This document shows, in pieces, positions 1 to 13,096 of a stretch of 64,000 nt of DNA. Below the pieces are notes generated by a model. That model was not told the DNA's origin. It saw nothing but the letters and a program-made list of their open reading frames with translations, and did not search any database. Position 1 is the stretch's first letter; every line of letters starts with the position of its first letter. The DNA lies in assembly GCF_028858725.1 (NCBI RefSeq), contig NC_084760.1:90455867-90519866 (forward strand), written 5' to 3'. A program made the position numbers and the translations under genes. Source of the stretch: Colius striatus. Taxonomy: Eukaryota; Chordata; Aves; Coliiformes; Coliidae.

Positions 1-320
1 TCAGCTCCCTCAGTCTTTCATCATAAAGGAGATGCTCCACTCCCTTAGACATCTTGGTGGCCCTGCACTGAACTCTCTCCAGCAGCTCCCTGTCCTTCTT
101 GAACTGAGGGGCCCAGAACTGGACACAATATTCCAGATGTGGTCTCATGAGGGCAGAGTAGAGTGGAAGGAGAACCTCTCTTGACCTACTGCCCAGAGCC
201 CTTCTAATACACCCCAGGATACCATTGACCTTCTTGGCCACGAGGGCACATTGCTGGGTCATGGTCATCCTGCTGTCCACTAGGACTCCCAAGTCCCTTT
301 TCCCTATACTGCTCTCTAGT
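1..320 (-). mobile_element. CR1 LINE fragment, cut by window edge
   Basis: Read on the minus strand, this matches the familiar 3' part of avian CR1 ORF2: the segment covering small lineage-specific insertions around 'CALVAKK', 'LLERVQ' and the 'TKM' motif. On the + strand it reads as the complement of that segment, for example 'ttgctgggtcatggtcatcc' and 'cagttctgggcccc' in reverse. The similarity fades at about 315-320, and the other side runs off the left edge. No intact frame is present, so it is a dead copy. Family assignment is firm; the subfamily cannot be told here. Confidence 0.9.
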
Positions 321-2379
321 CGTTCCAAGGCTTTGCAAAATGTTTTGTAGCATACTGAGAGTCTGAAAGTAAAAGAGAGAACCAGTATTTACCAAACATC
401 CCTCCCAATGACTTCTGCTTATTCTGTAGCATATTATTTCAAGCTCTTATTTTGCTATGAGCATGAGAACATGTTATGGGGCTTGGAAATGAGAGCTCTT
501 CATGGTTGATCTTAGTTTACACACAAAACCAACATCTTGCTCTAAGTCTAAAGGGACTGCTTGGGTGAACTATCATCACTTTGTTGAAGGCCATAGCTCC
601 TAACACTGCTAAACACACCCAGGTTTTCACAGGTGCCAGTGAAAAGACTATGGGTATCCAAGTGCATGTTAAAACATGATCACTTTACTTGGGAGCTTTC
701 GAAAACCTGTTCCATGATTTATTCAATATAACTAATGCAATGAGGACATCTACTTTTCAGCTCGGGGGGGTAAAGGGAAAATTGCCATGGAAAATAGCTA
801 CAACTGGAGATTTGATAGCAACTATCCCTCCCCTGAAGGGAAATATGACCTGATTTACTTGCCACAAAGCCACCAGGACAACTCTTACAGCTGAAGTCTT
901 TTGTTAACAGAAATTCTTACTCCTGGTTATCACAACATAGACCAAACTGAAAACCAGTATATATATTTAAAAGTATTCCACCATAGAAGTAGCTACACTG
1001 CAGCAACTGCATTTTGCACAGTCTTACGTGATTAAAATCAAACACAATCTTGCTTGAAGGGAATAGATGCTAGATTATCCAATGGAAGTGATTTTAACTG
1101 GATAATGAGTGACCATCTTGACATATGAGATAGATCTCGAAAATTGCTATAATTGTACTCGTTCAGTTACGTCTGAAAATACGAACTGGTATTTTATTAA
1201 CAAGATATGGTAACAGTGCAGTGCACTGAAGCACAGGAGAGAAAAGATGAGGTGTGAGTGAGAAAAAAGATGACTATTAGTATTCAGCTCAAATATTTTT
1301 TACAGTATATAAGGTTTCACAGGTTGTGGGTGTCCATAAATGTGTCCACCTGCACCTTATCTACTCAGTACCTCAGGTTTCAAGTCAAATGAAGTTCTTT
1401 TTAATAGTTTGATCTTAATTTCTTTCCCTTTCCAGATCACCCTACATACCTTTATAATTTTCTACAAATATTTGAGCTTTCTTTGAAAAATCCAGACTCA
1501 GAAGTCCTTGTGATTTGGAATTTAGAACAGTGACTGCCAAGAGTGGATATGTAAACAGAAGAGCATGGACCTGAAGGAGTGGGGAAAAGGAGGATTTTGC
1601 TCTCAGAGAAACAATGAAATGAATTCTTCTGCACTACTACTGGCAGATTTTCTCCTGATTTACATAGGTGCAAAGCAGATGACCATGAAGCCTGTTGCCT
1701 CAACTTCAGTTAATTTCCCTGTTTGAAATAACAGAAGCATCACAACTATTTTATTATATCTCATAATTACTCCCTAGAACAGCAGGAGGAGGGCTAGTCT
1801 TACTTTTTAGGGAGGGATATTTTAGATAATACATCAGAGATGTTTCTTTCAGTAATGTGAAACAGCTTTTCTGCTTTTATGAAAACTTTCAGATATTCTG
1901 CAGAAGTTCAAAGGTAGGAGGAAAAAGCTCTTATCCTCCCTGAAAATACTGCAAAATTCCATTTTCTGGACATTGAAATCTTTCATTACTGGCCCTGGGT
2001 GGCATGACATGTATCTGCCTACTTCTTGTTTGCCAACAACATTCAAAAGGAAAGCTAAGTGTTGCAGTATGATGTTTAAAACCCAGAGCTCCTTTCAGCT
2101 GGCACAGGTGAGATGAGCTTAGGGGTGAGCAGTGCGTCTGTAAAGTGCAGGCATGGCACGGCTCAATGTGTTAGCTCATTGCATCCACTGCTCCTTTTAA
2201 ATAGTTTTTACTCCGTTTCCTAACTGGCACTGCACTGGTTGATTTTTTTCTTTTTTTTTTTTCTTTCTGCTGGGTTGGAGAGAATAAGCTTGTAAACAAA
2301 CATTTACTGTTCAGTGGATGAGTGTGAAGCCAAAATGCCAGAACAAAGCTGAGGTATCGAGAGCATTTTAAGCCTCATT

Positions 2380-2690
2380 GACAGTCCTTCTGTGGTTTAA
2401 AAACACATTTAAAAAGAATTAAATCTAACAACACGTTTTAAAATAATCAAAGAAAATTGTATTGGAAACAGACATCCCGTACACACAATAAATTGCCTAG
2501 CCACATTTTTAAATTAACCACACAGTGTGATATATAAAAATCAGCAATAACATTTTACAATTCTAATAATAACATGCAGTCTGCAGGCATGTGATTCAGT
2601 ACACATTCCTTGGGAATGTATTTGGCCTTTGGCCCTGTGTCTCACAGGGCTTCTGAGGAGAGAGCAGCATGCCTATAAATTTATGACTGG
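2380..2690. promoter_or_regulatory. Candidate conserved non-coding element
   Basis: This repeat-free block is rich in homeodomain-like TTAAAT/TAAT cores and has an inverted TEAD-type motif near its right end. The composition resembles vertebrate conserved non-coding elements, but conservation cannot be shown from one sequence. The call is inference. Confidence 0.2.
2603..2619. promoter_or_regulatory. Inverted TEAD-type motif pair
   Basis: ACATTCC and GGAATGT face each other with a 3-base spacer, giving a 17-bp near-palindrome. Each half is the known binding core of TEAD-family (Hippo pathway) transcription factors. The motif is seen directly; its function as an enhancer site is inferred and unproved. 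Confidence 0.3.
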
Positions 2691-4924
2691 ATTACCTGTC
2701 ATGTGTTATTCCTTACCTAATTGTTTCTGTAACCTATTGTTATCCTTATTATTGTTCTTTCCCATTATCCACTTAGGACTGTTTAATGTGTTGTAGGGGA
2801 AACAATGGAGAATGGATCAATATTGTGTTTTTCATGAAAGAGGTATTTTTATCCCAAAATACAAACAGTATGGATATAAATATTCTCTGTCTTCCACATA
2901 TTAAATTTTTATTCTCATTTAAATTTTTATTTCAAAAGTATTCTTTTCTTTTTATGCTTAATAAAGAAACAAAAGCTGTAAATTAGAGCTGGATTCTGGA
3001 GAGAAAAAAAAATTGACCCTGTGCTCCGGACCCCACAATGCTGGGTGTCTAGAAATGGTTGAAGGGGGTGATGCAGAGGAGTAGATGCAGACAGAGCTGC
3101 TGAAAGGCAGGGATTAGGGAACGTGCAAGGGCTCAGGCAAGAGCAGCAGCAGCCTGGAGTCCAGATGGAGGGAAAGGCAGAGGAAGAGTCACACAAGGAG
3201 AACAACTACTACCTTATTTCAGAACGACAAACTCCCACTTTATCCCAGAGGACTCCTCTGGCTGTTCTCAAGCACCTGCACCATTCTGCTGGAGTGTGTT
3301 CAATCTGGCTCTGCTTTTGCCCTTCATCTAGCTCACAGCATGCCCTTTACCCTCTCAGACAGCTTGGTATGATGGATCTTGATGACATTTAGCCAGAATT
3401 TTCTTAAACTTTATGTTTAATTTAAAATCATCTATGACTGCATTCAGATGACAACTTCCCTGGTCACAGATATAAATCTGTTGTCAATAATAACAGAAAA
3501 GGTAACTGTAAGTAAATTTCTTTGACTGTTAAGATTTATATCTCATATTTCTCACTAAATCTGTGTTATTAAGATGAGAAAATATTTCAAACTGGTGGAA
3601 AACTTAGCATTAGTACATGCAACATTTTGCACAGCTGTAGCAGTTTTCAACTAAATACCTTACAGATTTGATGAAGCTTCTCTGAGTGCTTTACAATTTT
3701 AAACATAATGTCTGATTTCCATCACAAGAGACAGAGAGGTGTTGTGTCATTGTATATATGGTTAAATTGGGATATAACAACTTGGCCAAGGACAAAAATA
3801 CACATACCATAGCCACTTGCTCCTAGAGGCTTATCTGGCAGACTCAAGACAGACAGGAAGTAAAAGCAATGCAACTTAAAAACTGTAATTTGGGGCTTAA
3901 AACATATGGCAACTATGTCTACTTAAAAAGTGGAAGTGAGACCTCCTTTGTAGAGGATATTCTATAGACATCTATAAAGGCGTCTTCAATGTGGTCTACA
4001 AACACTTGATATTGTAGTCATGATGTTGCATGGGATCAACCAGGCTTTTGCAACATAGCAATTGCTCTAGAGCATATTTTAGAAATAAGTATTTTCCTTA
4101 CCTATTTTAAGTCACAGTCATAGCTTAGAAATTGAGTGCTTTTTTATGAAACAGCAAAATGTTTAAAAAATATACATATTTTGCCTTAAAAGCATGGGAA
4201 TGGAAAATCATATCACACAGCAACTTATGCCTACACTCACTAACTAGAACCATAATAGTGTAGGTTAATGTATACTATCTAATAGACGTTTAATTCCCTT
4301 ATCATTTAGGGAGTTGTAAAGAGAAAGAAAAAATGTGGAGGAAGAATAAGAGGATATGGGTATTCAGCAAGAACACATTCATAATTTTTGAAGCTTTAAT
4401 TTGTAGGGAGAAGTAGATTAATGTTTATGTCGGAATATCATTGCCATTACCTCTTTTAGAGAATCGTTCGCTATTCAAGTATACAATTTAAAACTGTGGA
4501 AAAGAATTCCTCTTTCAAAGATGTTTTTTTCTAAAAAAAAAAAAAACAATCCCCAAAACTAAACAAACAAAACAGAGAAAAGACACCCTGCTACCTTCCT
4601 TCCTAACTGATTCCTCCAGGTTGACAGGATGATCAGTTTGGAGAGCAGGGTTATGTACACATGAAAATGGAACTGGACTTATTCAGTCACTGAGGCACAA
4701 GAAAGATCTTCTTTCTCACCAATTTATAGCACTATTACTCCATTAAGCTGAGTCTGAGAAGAAAGTAAAGCAACCAAGCAATTTACAATAAGCTTTGGAA
4801 AGTAAGCATGCATAGAATATAAATATTTTGTCCAAAAGAAAAAAATCTATTACCGGGTTTGGCTTTAAGTTGGGAAAGATATAACTCTTATTTAAAGTCA
4901 TGTTTTAAAGTGATCTGACTGAGG

Positions 4925-5108
4925 ATGACGGAGCACTGGAACGGGCTGCCCAGATGGGTTTTGGAGTTTCCTATTCTGGAGACATTCAAAACCCACCTGG
5001 ATGAGTTCCTCTGTGGCCAACTCTGGGTGGTACTGCTCTAGCATGGGGGATTGAACTAGATGATCTTTTGAGGTTCCTTCCAACCCTTCAGATTCTGTGA
5101 TTCTGTGA
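4925..5108 (+). mobile_element. CR1 LINE 3' end fragment
   Basis: The segment runs from 'ggagcactggaacgggctgc' to the terminal repeats 'gattctgtgattctgtgac'. It includes the typical CR1 phrases 'ttcaaaacccacctggatga' and 'gatgatcttttgaggttcc'. The terminal ATTCTGTGA repeats mark the true 3' end. It is a short 5'-truncated insertion of the kind common in birds. Confidence 0.92.
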
Positions 5109-6614
5109 CTTTCCTGAGCTAGGGGCAACTTCTGTTTGTCCTATTAAAAAGCTAGAAATACAGTCTTTCCAGAGGTATAAATTATGTGGTTTTAGCTCTT
5201 AAACATCAGAAATACCAGATCTTAAACCTGTCACTGGTATTGGAAAGTGTATTAGGCATAATGGATCTTGAGTCAATGTAATTTTGAAGAGGAAATCCTA
5301 CTATTTACTGGAAGAAAAAGATAATTCATTCTAGCCTCTTGTTTCATTACAACATAGCAGCTCAGTGCTTTGGCATGTTAAAGAAAGCATGTGTTAAGGT
5401 AATATCAGCTGCTTTCAACTACAGGCATAGTGGAAAGGCTAGTGAGGCTGGAAATATTGACCCCACTCTATGAAAGCATTCAATCTTCTACTTATTGTAA
5501 GCATGTGCTTTGAGATGGATATCTTACGCTTGAAATCAAGGAATCTCTGGATTTCAGTGGAAATTTCTGCTGTAGAAGTAATCTAAAATGACTAAGACAA
5601 AAGCTACATATCCAATATATGCAACACTTTAATTCCATTAAAATGGAGTGGAAGAAGTCAAAAGAAATTGAGTATTCTCTGTCCTTTGAATACTTGTACA
5701 CACGATCAGTATTGCCCCAATATATACTACTGATTTGTAGTATACATGTATCTGTCTACAATGGTAAGCATGTGAAGTACTGCAAAGAAAAGCACAGACA
5801 GGATTTTTTTCCTGCATATAAACATTAAAAATCTTAACCAGATCATTATAATGGGTGTATTTCACTGAAAATATTAATCCTAGACTATAAAAGCATTTGA
5901 ATACATCTTTAATTTTATTTCAGGTACTTTTCTGGGTTAAGACTCACACGAGTATTATGTGCAATGGAATTAATTCTGGCTTATGTGTATTTGTGTGTGT
6001 GTTTGACTCTGTTTAGGTCAAGTAAAATAAATGCAAAGACAAGCATGTTAGCAGCAAAGTGACCCTTTAGTAGTCCTAAAAAATTACTCTTGCAGTCCAT
6101 AGTCCAACATTTAATAATGCTGAACTTGATAAGGGATCTCAGAACCTGAAAAAGGAGATCTGAAAGGCACCTTTATAGAAAACAATTGATTTGCTTCATT
6201 TCATTGAAATGGCTAATGCTTTGATGGTTCATATTTACAATAGCTTGTCCTGTTCTTCAATGGAGTTGATATGTTGGAGTCTTTAACACCATAAACTTGA
6301 TCAAAACTTCCTGGGTAATAAACAGAGCGGATTTAAGATGTGAGCCCCCTCCCCATCATGCTGCTGCAGCCCATCTGTGTGCCAATTTGTAACTAAAGAC
6401 ATCAAGAAATGTGTTCTTCATGCTCAGATGCCCTTGGCAGTTGAAAATAGTTCTGAGAGCTCAATATGCAAACGGGGTTCAGAGTCTGAAACACTTGAGA
6501 GTGAAAGATTTGACCTTCTGTAGCAAAGTCTGTAACTTGGCTAAATCCATTACTGAGAGTAGAGATTTTATACACCTCACAACACAATCTAGATTTTTAA
6601 CTTTGCATGGTTTC

Positions 6615-6651
6615 AAAAAAAAAAACCAAAAAAACCACCAAAACCAAAACC
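6615..6651. repeat. A-rich low-complexity tract
   Basis: A run of A followed by AAAACC-type units, read directly. It may be the decayed A-tail of an old insertion, but no body of an element is recognisable on either side. Confidence 0.7.
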
Positions 6652-9600
6652 CCAGCTTTCTCCCTATCTTTCAGTAAAGGGTAAATGTCTTCCCACCATC
6701 CCAGAATTTACACCAGCAGGCAAAGTTTCCACGATCATAGCCATATTTAGAGGGTGGGAGGGGTGATTGAAGTTTTTGTCAGCAGAAAATGGAAAATTTG
6801 ACTTCCCCGTCTCTAGATTGAACCAGTATTAAGTCATTAACGATTTTTTCCCCCTCAAAAAACTGTTTTTGTCTTCTCTGAAGATATTTTACAATGTCAT
6901 CATCACTCCACATATACAAGACCTCTGATCAGACACACAATATCTCAAAAAATGCACTCCCAAGCAGTCCCTTCAAAGGGATGCTGAGCTGTCTTGAGAC
7001 AGAGGGCAGATGGCTAAAATCATACATGTGAAGTATCACTCCTGCATATTGTGATCTGTTTTTCATGACCACAAGACGGGTCGTTTTGATAGGACTTCTA
7101 GGATGTTTCTCTCACCTCACTTGTTTCTCCTCATCCTATCTGCTCTGTTAATTATTTGTTTAAAAAGTAAACAATGAGATAAAATAATACATAATTCTTA
7201 GTCTTGTAATACTGCAATAATGGCAGTTAGATTGGAGAACTGGGTAAATGCACTAAGAGCAAGGTTATTTACCACAGACCTTCTATGCTGGCACATATCA
7301 CTGACAACAGTTTTTATCATGGTAAATTTTAAGTAACTTAGACTTTTTAAGCGTATATTAGCAATCACACTTATGTCTGACTGTTCAAGCTACCTCCTTG
7401 ATCATCATCTCAAGGGTATTTCTGAGACTTAACAATTATAGACTATACTAGAGAATTATAGTTGCAGTACTTGCTGCTCTCATGTTTCATTTTGTCACTT
7501 ATTTGCTTACAAATCCCCGAAGTCACATTTTAAAACATATTTTTAAGTATGAAGTTATGCAGATAGGCACCCAATGTGGTGTTCATACAGTGCTTGACTC
7601 CCATAAAACCAGTAACTTTATAAAGTTGGCTCAGAATCAGAGCCTCCATCACAGACATTTCAACAACTATATTTCTTTGCATGGCTACAGACTTATTACA
7701 TGTTCTGAGCAAAACCTGGTCGCGTTGAAGATATCACTATTAATGTCTATAAACAAAAATTTCACTCAATTGTTATTTACTGTTACATTTTTAAAAAAAT
7801 TAAAAGAGAAAACAAGAAACAAAAATGCAAGTAACTGAAAAAGCTAATAATTGACAGCAACAAAGGGGTTTTTTGCAATATCCTTTGCCCAATGTGCTGC
7901 TGTGTAGGAGTTTTAAAGACTAATGCTCCTAAGTTTGAACACTATTTTCCCTGTATTTGTGAGTCAGGCTCTCCTTTCAACTTCCTCAATTGCATGCATT
8001 CTTTTAGCAACATGATTGATAGGATCAAAGTATAGCTTTACTCTGTTGTTCTTTTTCTTAAAGCAAGTTATCTGAATTGCTAGGGATGAAAACATATTTA
8101 TTTTCCAATAAAAGTAAGTCTATGTGTCTGATCCTTGAGTAAAACGTATTTTCTATCTGTTGTTATGTTGCCTAGTACAAAGAACTATATTGATTTTTAG
8201 TAGAGATTTTAATATAATAATAAAATTTGAATGAGAGGATAAATCCTAGAAATAATTATAACCATGAAATCCCATCTAAATGAAATAAAATATCTCATCC
8301 AGGTAAGGAGGAAAAAAGAGTTTAAAAAATGCAAGAATTCAAGAAGCCTAGATGACTTTGGAAACACAGATCAAAAACAAAGAGACTGGAAGTATAATTA
8401 ACTCCATTACTGCTCAGTCAAATGAAAACAGCTGTGACACCCCGTCTTATTTATGACAGCAGCAAATAGCTCTATTCCCTTGCTGGTTATTGCTGTAGGA
8501 CAGCAGTGGTTCTACAGCAGGTGAAATAGAAACAAGCTGGTAATATTTATGTCACTAGATCAGATTATGGATACAAGATTTATGCAAAAGTTCTATAAAA
8601 AATATGTAAGTAGCTTTTATAATTTCCTGCAGAAATCCTTTTCCAATGGCAAACTAAATATTTCTTCATTAAATATGATCCTATGCTTTGAGTAGTATTG
8701 TGACACAAAGGCAGTTCCCCCACTGCTAAAGATGAGAATGTGTTTTCACTACAAAACCAGGTTTTTTTGCTCTAAAATAGAAATAAAAATCTATTTGGGT
8801 CTCAGAACTGCTCAATTATTTGCAGATCTAAGATAGATTTGTCTATGTGGAATGTGATACACAGTAGCTTGATAATACAGCTGCACTTTGAAGAGCCTGA
8901 GTTTGTTTTAAAAGTATGAAAAGCAAGCAAGAAAAATAGTTTTCAGATTAAATCACTTATTTCATTAGCAAGTGTCATTAATGCTACCTACTTTGATATT
9001 AAAAAAAATGTAAGTGGGCAGAAGATTTCCTAAAGCAGTTTTTTATCCTGCAGTTTTAACTACTGTGCTTCCTGTATCTAATCAGTCTTATTTCTTACCC
9101 AGACAAACTGTCCATTAAATAATGACTGAAAAATAGGATTGTCAGTAACCAAATAGGATATTGCACCCTTCAGTGTTAACCTTTTCACCTTCTCTTCTGC
9201 TCATCAGCCTCTTCCATTTCCCTCCAATTTCAACGCTGCCTGTACTCCCCAGCTCCACAGTGCATAGACACTTGTTTACTCCCACCACAGCACCTACCTG
9301 AACCCCCACTGTTCCACTTTATTCTCCACTCCTCTTCCATTATTCACCAGGAGCTTATTTTCTAAGCACCTCACTTTGGTCCCATATGGCCAGATCCCCC
9401 TCAACAGCAACTACCTTCCTGTGGCTTTGAACAACCTTGCCATCCCGATCAGGTCACCTTCACTTATCCCATGGACCCCATGTCAGATATTTGTGGCATA
9501 CTGCAATGGCATATGCCCAAATGCCCCTTCACTCCTGACATCACTCTTCTTCCCCTCAATATGGATATTCAACATAAAGAGTTAACACCAGGAAACAGCC

Positions 9601-12600
9601 TCTGGAATATGGCTATGCTGGAACAGCTCCACAGTGCTGTGCCACCATCCCTAAGTAATGCAGGAATAATGAAGTAGCTGAAGTTGGGGCTCAGACAGAT
9701 AGATGCCAGGTGTCTTTGTATCCCTCATCTGGTTCCTGAATTTTTTAAGTATTTCTCAAAAATCAACAGTGTCGATAATATTCCTTCGGAACTGTTGCAC
9801 TCACCAACTGCATATTCAAAGAGAATTGCCATAAATATGACCATCAGAGTTTCGGAGGCAGGTAGAAAACAATTTGTCCTTTTCTACCATACAAATGTGT
9901 GGATCTAGAAGGTCTAAGAGTCCCTTCTGTTTCACTTTCATTGAAAATAATGTGCAGAAATCTACTGAGTAACTATATATGTATGTAGATATTTTGTTAC
10001 CTATGAGCACAGCACAGAACATGGTGAGCTTCCCCGGTGGTATCATCACTATGCCTTTACCTAGTCATTTTGTACATCTCCACAAGAAATGGCAGCCATC
10101 ACGTCTCTTTGTGGTAGCCTTTAGCATACTGTTACTGACTAGTTTTGAAGACATTTTTAGTTCTGAATCATACAATTACTTATAAGAGAATACAGGAGGG
10201 AAACTCTGCATCTGACAAAGCTGTGAGCAAAACTCCAGCTGGCCTCAGTGGTGCTAAGGTCAAACTGCTGGCAGTCCTGTGGCCACATACACAACCACCA
10301 TAAACAAAAGAACTTGGCACTGAGCAGCTGCTTTCAGCTTTTCCACAATGGAGATGCTTTGCCTCGATCTGGCAAATAATTCATCCAACTTTCAAGTAAC
10401 AGTGGGAAAATTTGTAGTTTTTAACTCAAAGGGACTAATTCCTCCTGTGTTTCATGCCTACATAATGGAGAAGCAGTGCTAGATCCCCATACGAAATAAG
10501 GACATAGTAACCATATTTTCTAGATCTTTTCATGGGGAATAAAATTCCTCATTCCTGCCTAGTACAAAGAACCAGACACACAAGATAATTTGAGCAAGCA
10601 GTACAACGAAAAGTGGTACCAAAATCATGAACAAGGTAAAGGCATGTCTGGACTTATACCACAAATCAAACTCTCCCAGAGCTCACTGAGACCCCAGATG
10701 ACTTCCCTACTTCCTTTGCATTTCTTGGCTTTCAGTCTCCCTGCAGCTGCAGTGCAGCATCACCATTGCAGCTGTGAAGGCAACACACTGTGGCCGGCTG
10801 TGCTGGCAGGACTGAGCTTCTGACAGAGCCATCCCTGTGAACACTGCTCAGAGTTCTTGGACAAATGAGCTGAGCATCCCTGGCAGCCAGAGCCACATGG
10901 GGCCTCTTTCTGCCACATCTCACTGAGAAGACTCAAAAGTATGGTTTTTCAGTTTGGCTTTGTGGAGAAAGTCAGAGTGTATGAATTATCATTAAATTCC
11001 AATTTTGCTGCATCTGGGTGAGTTATTTTGTTGATAGAAAATTGCAGCCAAGTCTAGGTAGCTGTTTGTTTAAGCAAAGAGAAGAACAGAAGACCAAGAG
11101 CACAGCAAAAGATTGAAGTGGTCATAAGCACAGCACAAAGATGGCAAGGAGAAATACTTCCAAACATTTGCCCAGGAGCTTGATCCAAAGCACCTGCACA
11201 GAGAGAGCTGATATCCCTTAGAATCTAAAGAACCTTGCAGCCTGTTAGAAGAACAGCAGGAGGAGTGCAGGACAGCCAACATATCTCAAAGGGTGCCATG
11301 AACTCAGGTTTGGGTTGCTGAATCAAGCGCTGAGAGCTGCCAGTGAGGGCAGCTGCAGCTCCTTGCCTTCTGAAAAGATGTTGTGGCCAAAGCAAAGAAT
11401 ATGGTTGACATGGTAATATGTGTGTTGATACAGCAGACTTCTTCAACACATCTTTCTTGCTATTTCATAGCTTGCCAATAGCATGACTATAAACTTTCTT
11501 TTATTATGATAGCATATTTAGATGACCCAACTGTGTGATCCTAGTTATTCACACAGAAACATATGAGGCTGCCAATAATCAGCAGAAGAATAAATTAAAA
11601 AATATTTTGTGGCCTTAATGTTAGATTCACACAAAAGGCAGATTCACTGCTTCTGGCATATCTTCCCAAATTTGGCCCAAAACCTTAAGACAGGCAATGT
11701 TTTAAAATTATAAAAAAAAAATACAGGCTACACTGGTACAAGTCTCTTGATCTTTCAGCAACCTAACCAAGAGAAGAATGTGGTCTGAGGTACTCATGTT
11801 TTTCGAAATTAAATAGTTTTCCTCTTAAAATAAATATGATACTATTCAATATCATTTATCTGGAGAGTAGAAATATTACAGTACTCCAAATCAAAACACA
11901 GGAACTAAAAATAAAATTAGAAACCACGTTTGCGTAAGACATACTGTACTTAGTTAAAATAGCAGCTAAATGTTGCTTTATATTTCTGTATAGGAACATC
12001 TTTGACTTGCAAGATCACAAAACATATTTTGTATTTAATATAGGGGAGCTATTAACTCTGTTTACTGAAAGGGGGAAAAAAGACCATTAACAGTCATGTA
12101 TTGCTTATTAACCTCAAAATAAATTGATGTCCTTATCTATCCCTAGTCCATATCACTTAGATGGCAATAGTAATTAAGAACAGGTAAACTGTTTAAAAAG
12201 TCCACAATTTAATACACGTAGGCAACCTGAATTCTGAATTGTGCAACAATAGAGATACTAAAAACTACCACACCGATAAGATTCTGCTTTAAAGATGAGA
12301 TCTCATATGCCAACTTTCAACAGAGAGCAATTTCTTAAAGTCAAGCCATAAACCCTAAAACTGGGACTTCATGGAGACATTATAATTTATAATACTTCTA
12401 CAATTTTCAATTATTCAGATGCTCATGGCCCAACAAATTGAATAATGAATGGAGTAATGAATTGAACCCTGACAAGATGATAACAGAAAATATTATGAGT
12501 AGTCAATACACAGCGGAACCCACTTAGAGAAAGATCTCTCAAAGAAATAACTTGTTTGAAGGACACATTTTCTCTTGAAATCCAAAAGACTTGCAAGGAA

Positions 12601-13055
12601 ATGTGTGCAAGAGTTGCCATTAACAAATAACCGCTAAAGGTATAAACCTGCAGAACAGTATATTTCTAGTGACCGAACTGTGAATCATAATCATAAATAG
12701 GTCAGTTATATTTTCTGTGGATGTAGATTATGCATTTCATTATTGCTTTTTTTTTTCCTCCCTCTAATGCCAGAGAGAGAGAAAAAGAATGGCCATATAA
12801 ATTCTTAAACACTTTAGCTGCAGGCTTAGCCTTGGAGGTGTGATAATATTCCACAGATGCTAAAGCACACAGGTCTTAACAGTATTTAATACATTTGCAT
12901 CAACACTGCAAGCCAGAAACATAAATAATAAAAATGATAAATACACTGTTCAAAAATGGCAATAGGTAATGCACATTTCTATCTCCCAGTTAGTATTTAA
13001 AGGAGCAGCCAACACATCCTGGGAGTTGGATGTTTTTTAATAAAAGATACTATTT

Positions 13056-13096
13056 AAAACAAAACAAAACAAAACAAACATATCAAACAAACAAAA
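13056..13096. repeat. (AAAAC)n simple repeat
   Basis: Four to five AAAAC pentamers are followed by decayed CAAA/AAAC units. This is a microsatellite seen directly in the sequence. Confidence 0.8.

Larger units (their letters stand above)
321..4924. other. Intergenic, no gene seen
   Basis: This is AT-rich unique sequence. Open frames are short (under about 95 codons) and none resembles a known protein or has convincing splice sites. It contains a T-rich tract at about 2242-2267 and a repeat-free AT-rich block at 2380-2690, listed separately. I see no RNA gene. Confidence 0.6.

Noticed and set aside
3727..3850. Possible MIR-like SINE ('aacttggccaaggac')
   Set aside because: Only a short core resembles MIR and no further consensus could be followed; too weak to list.
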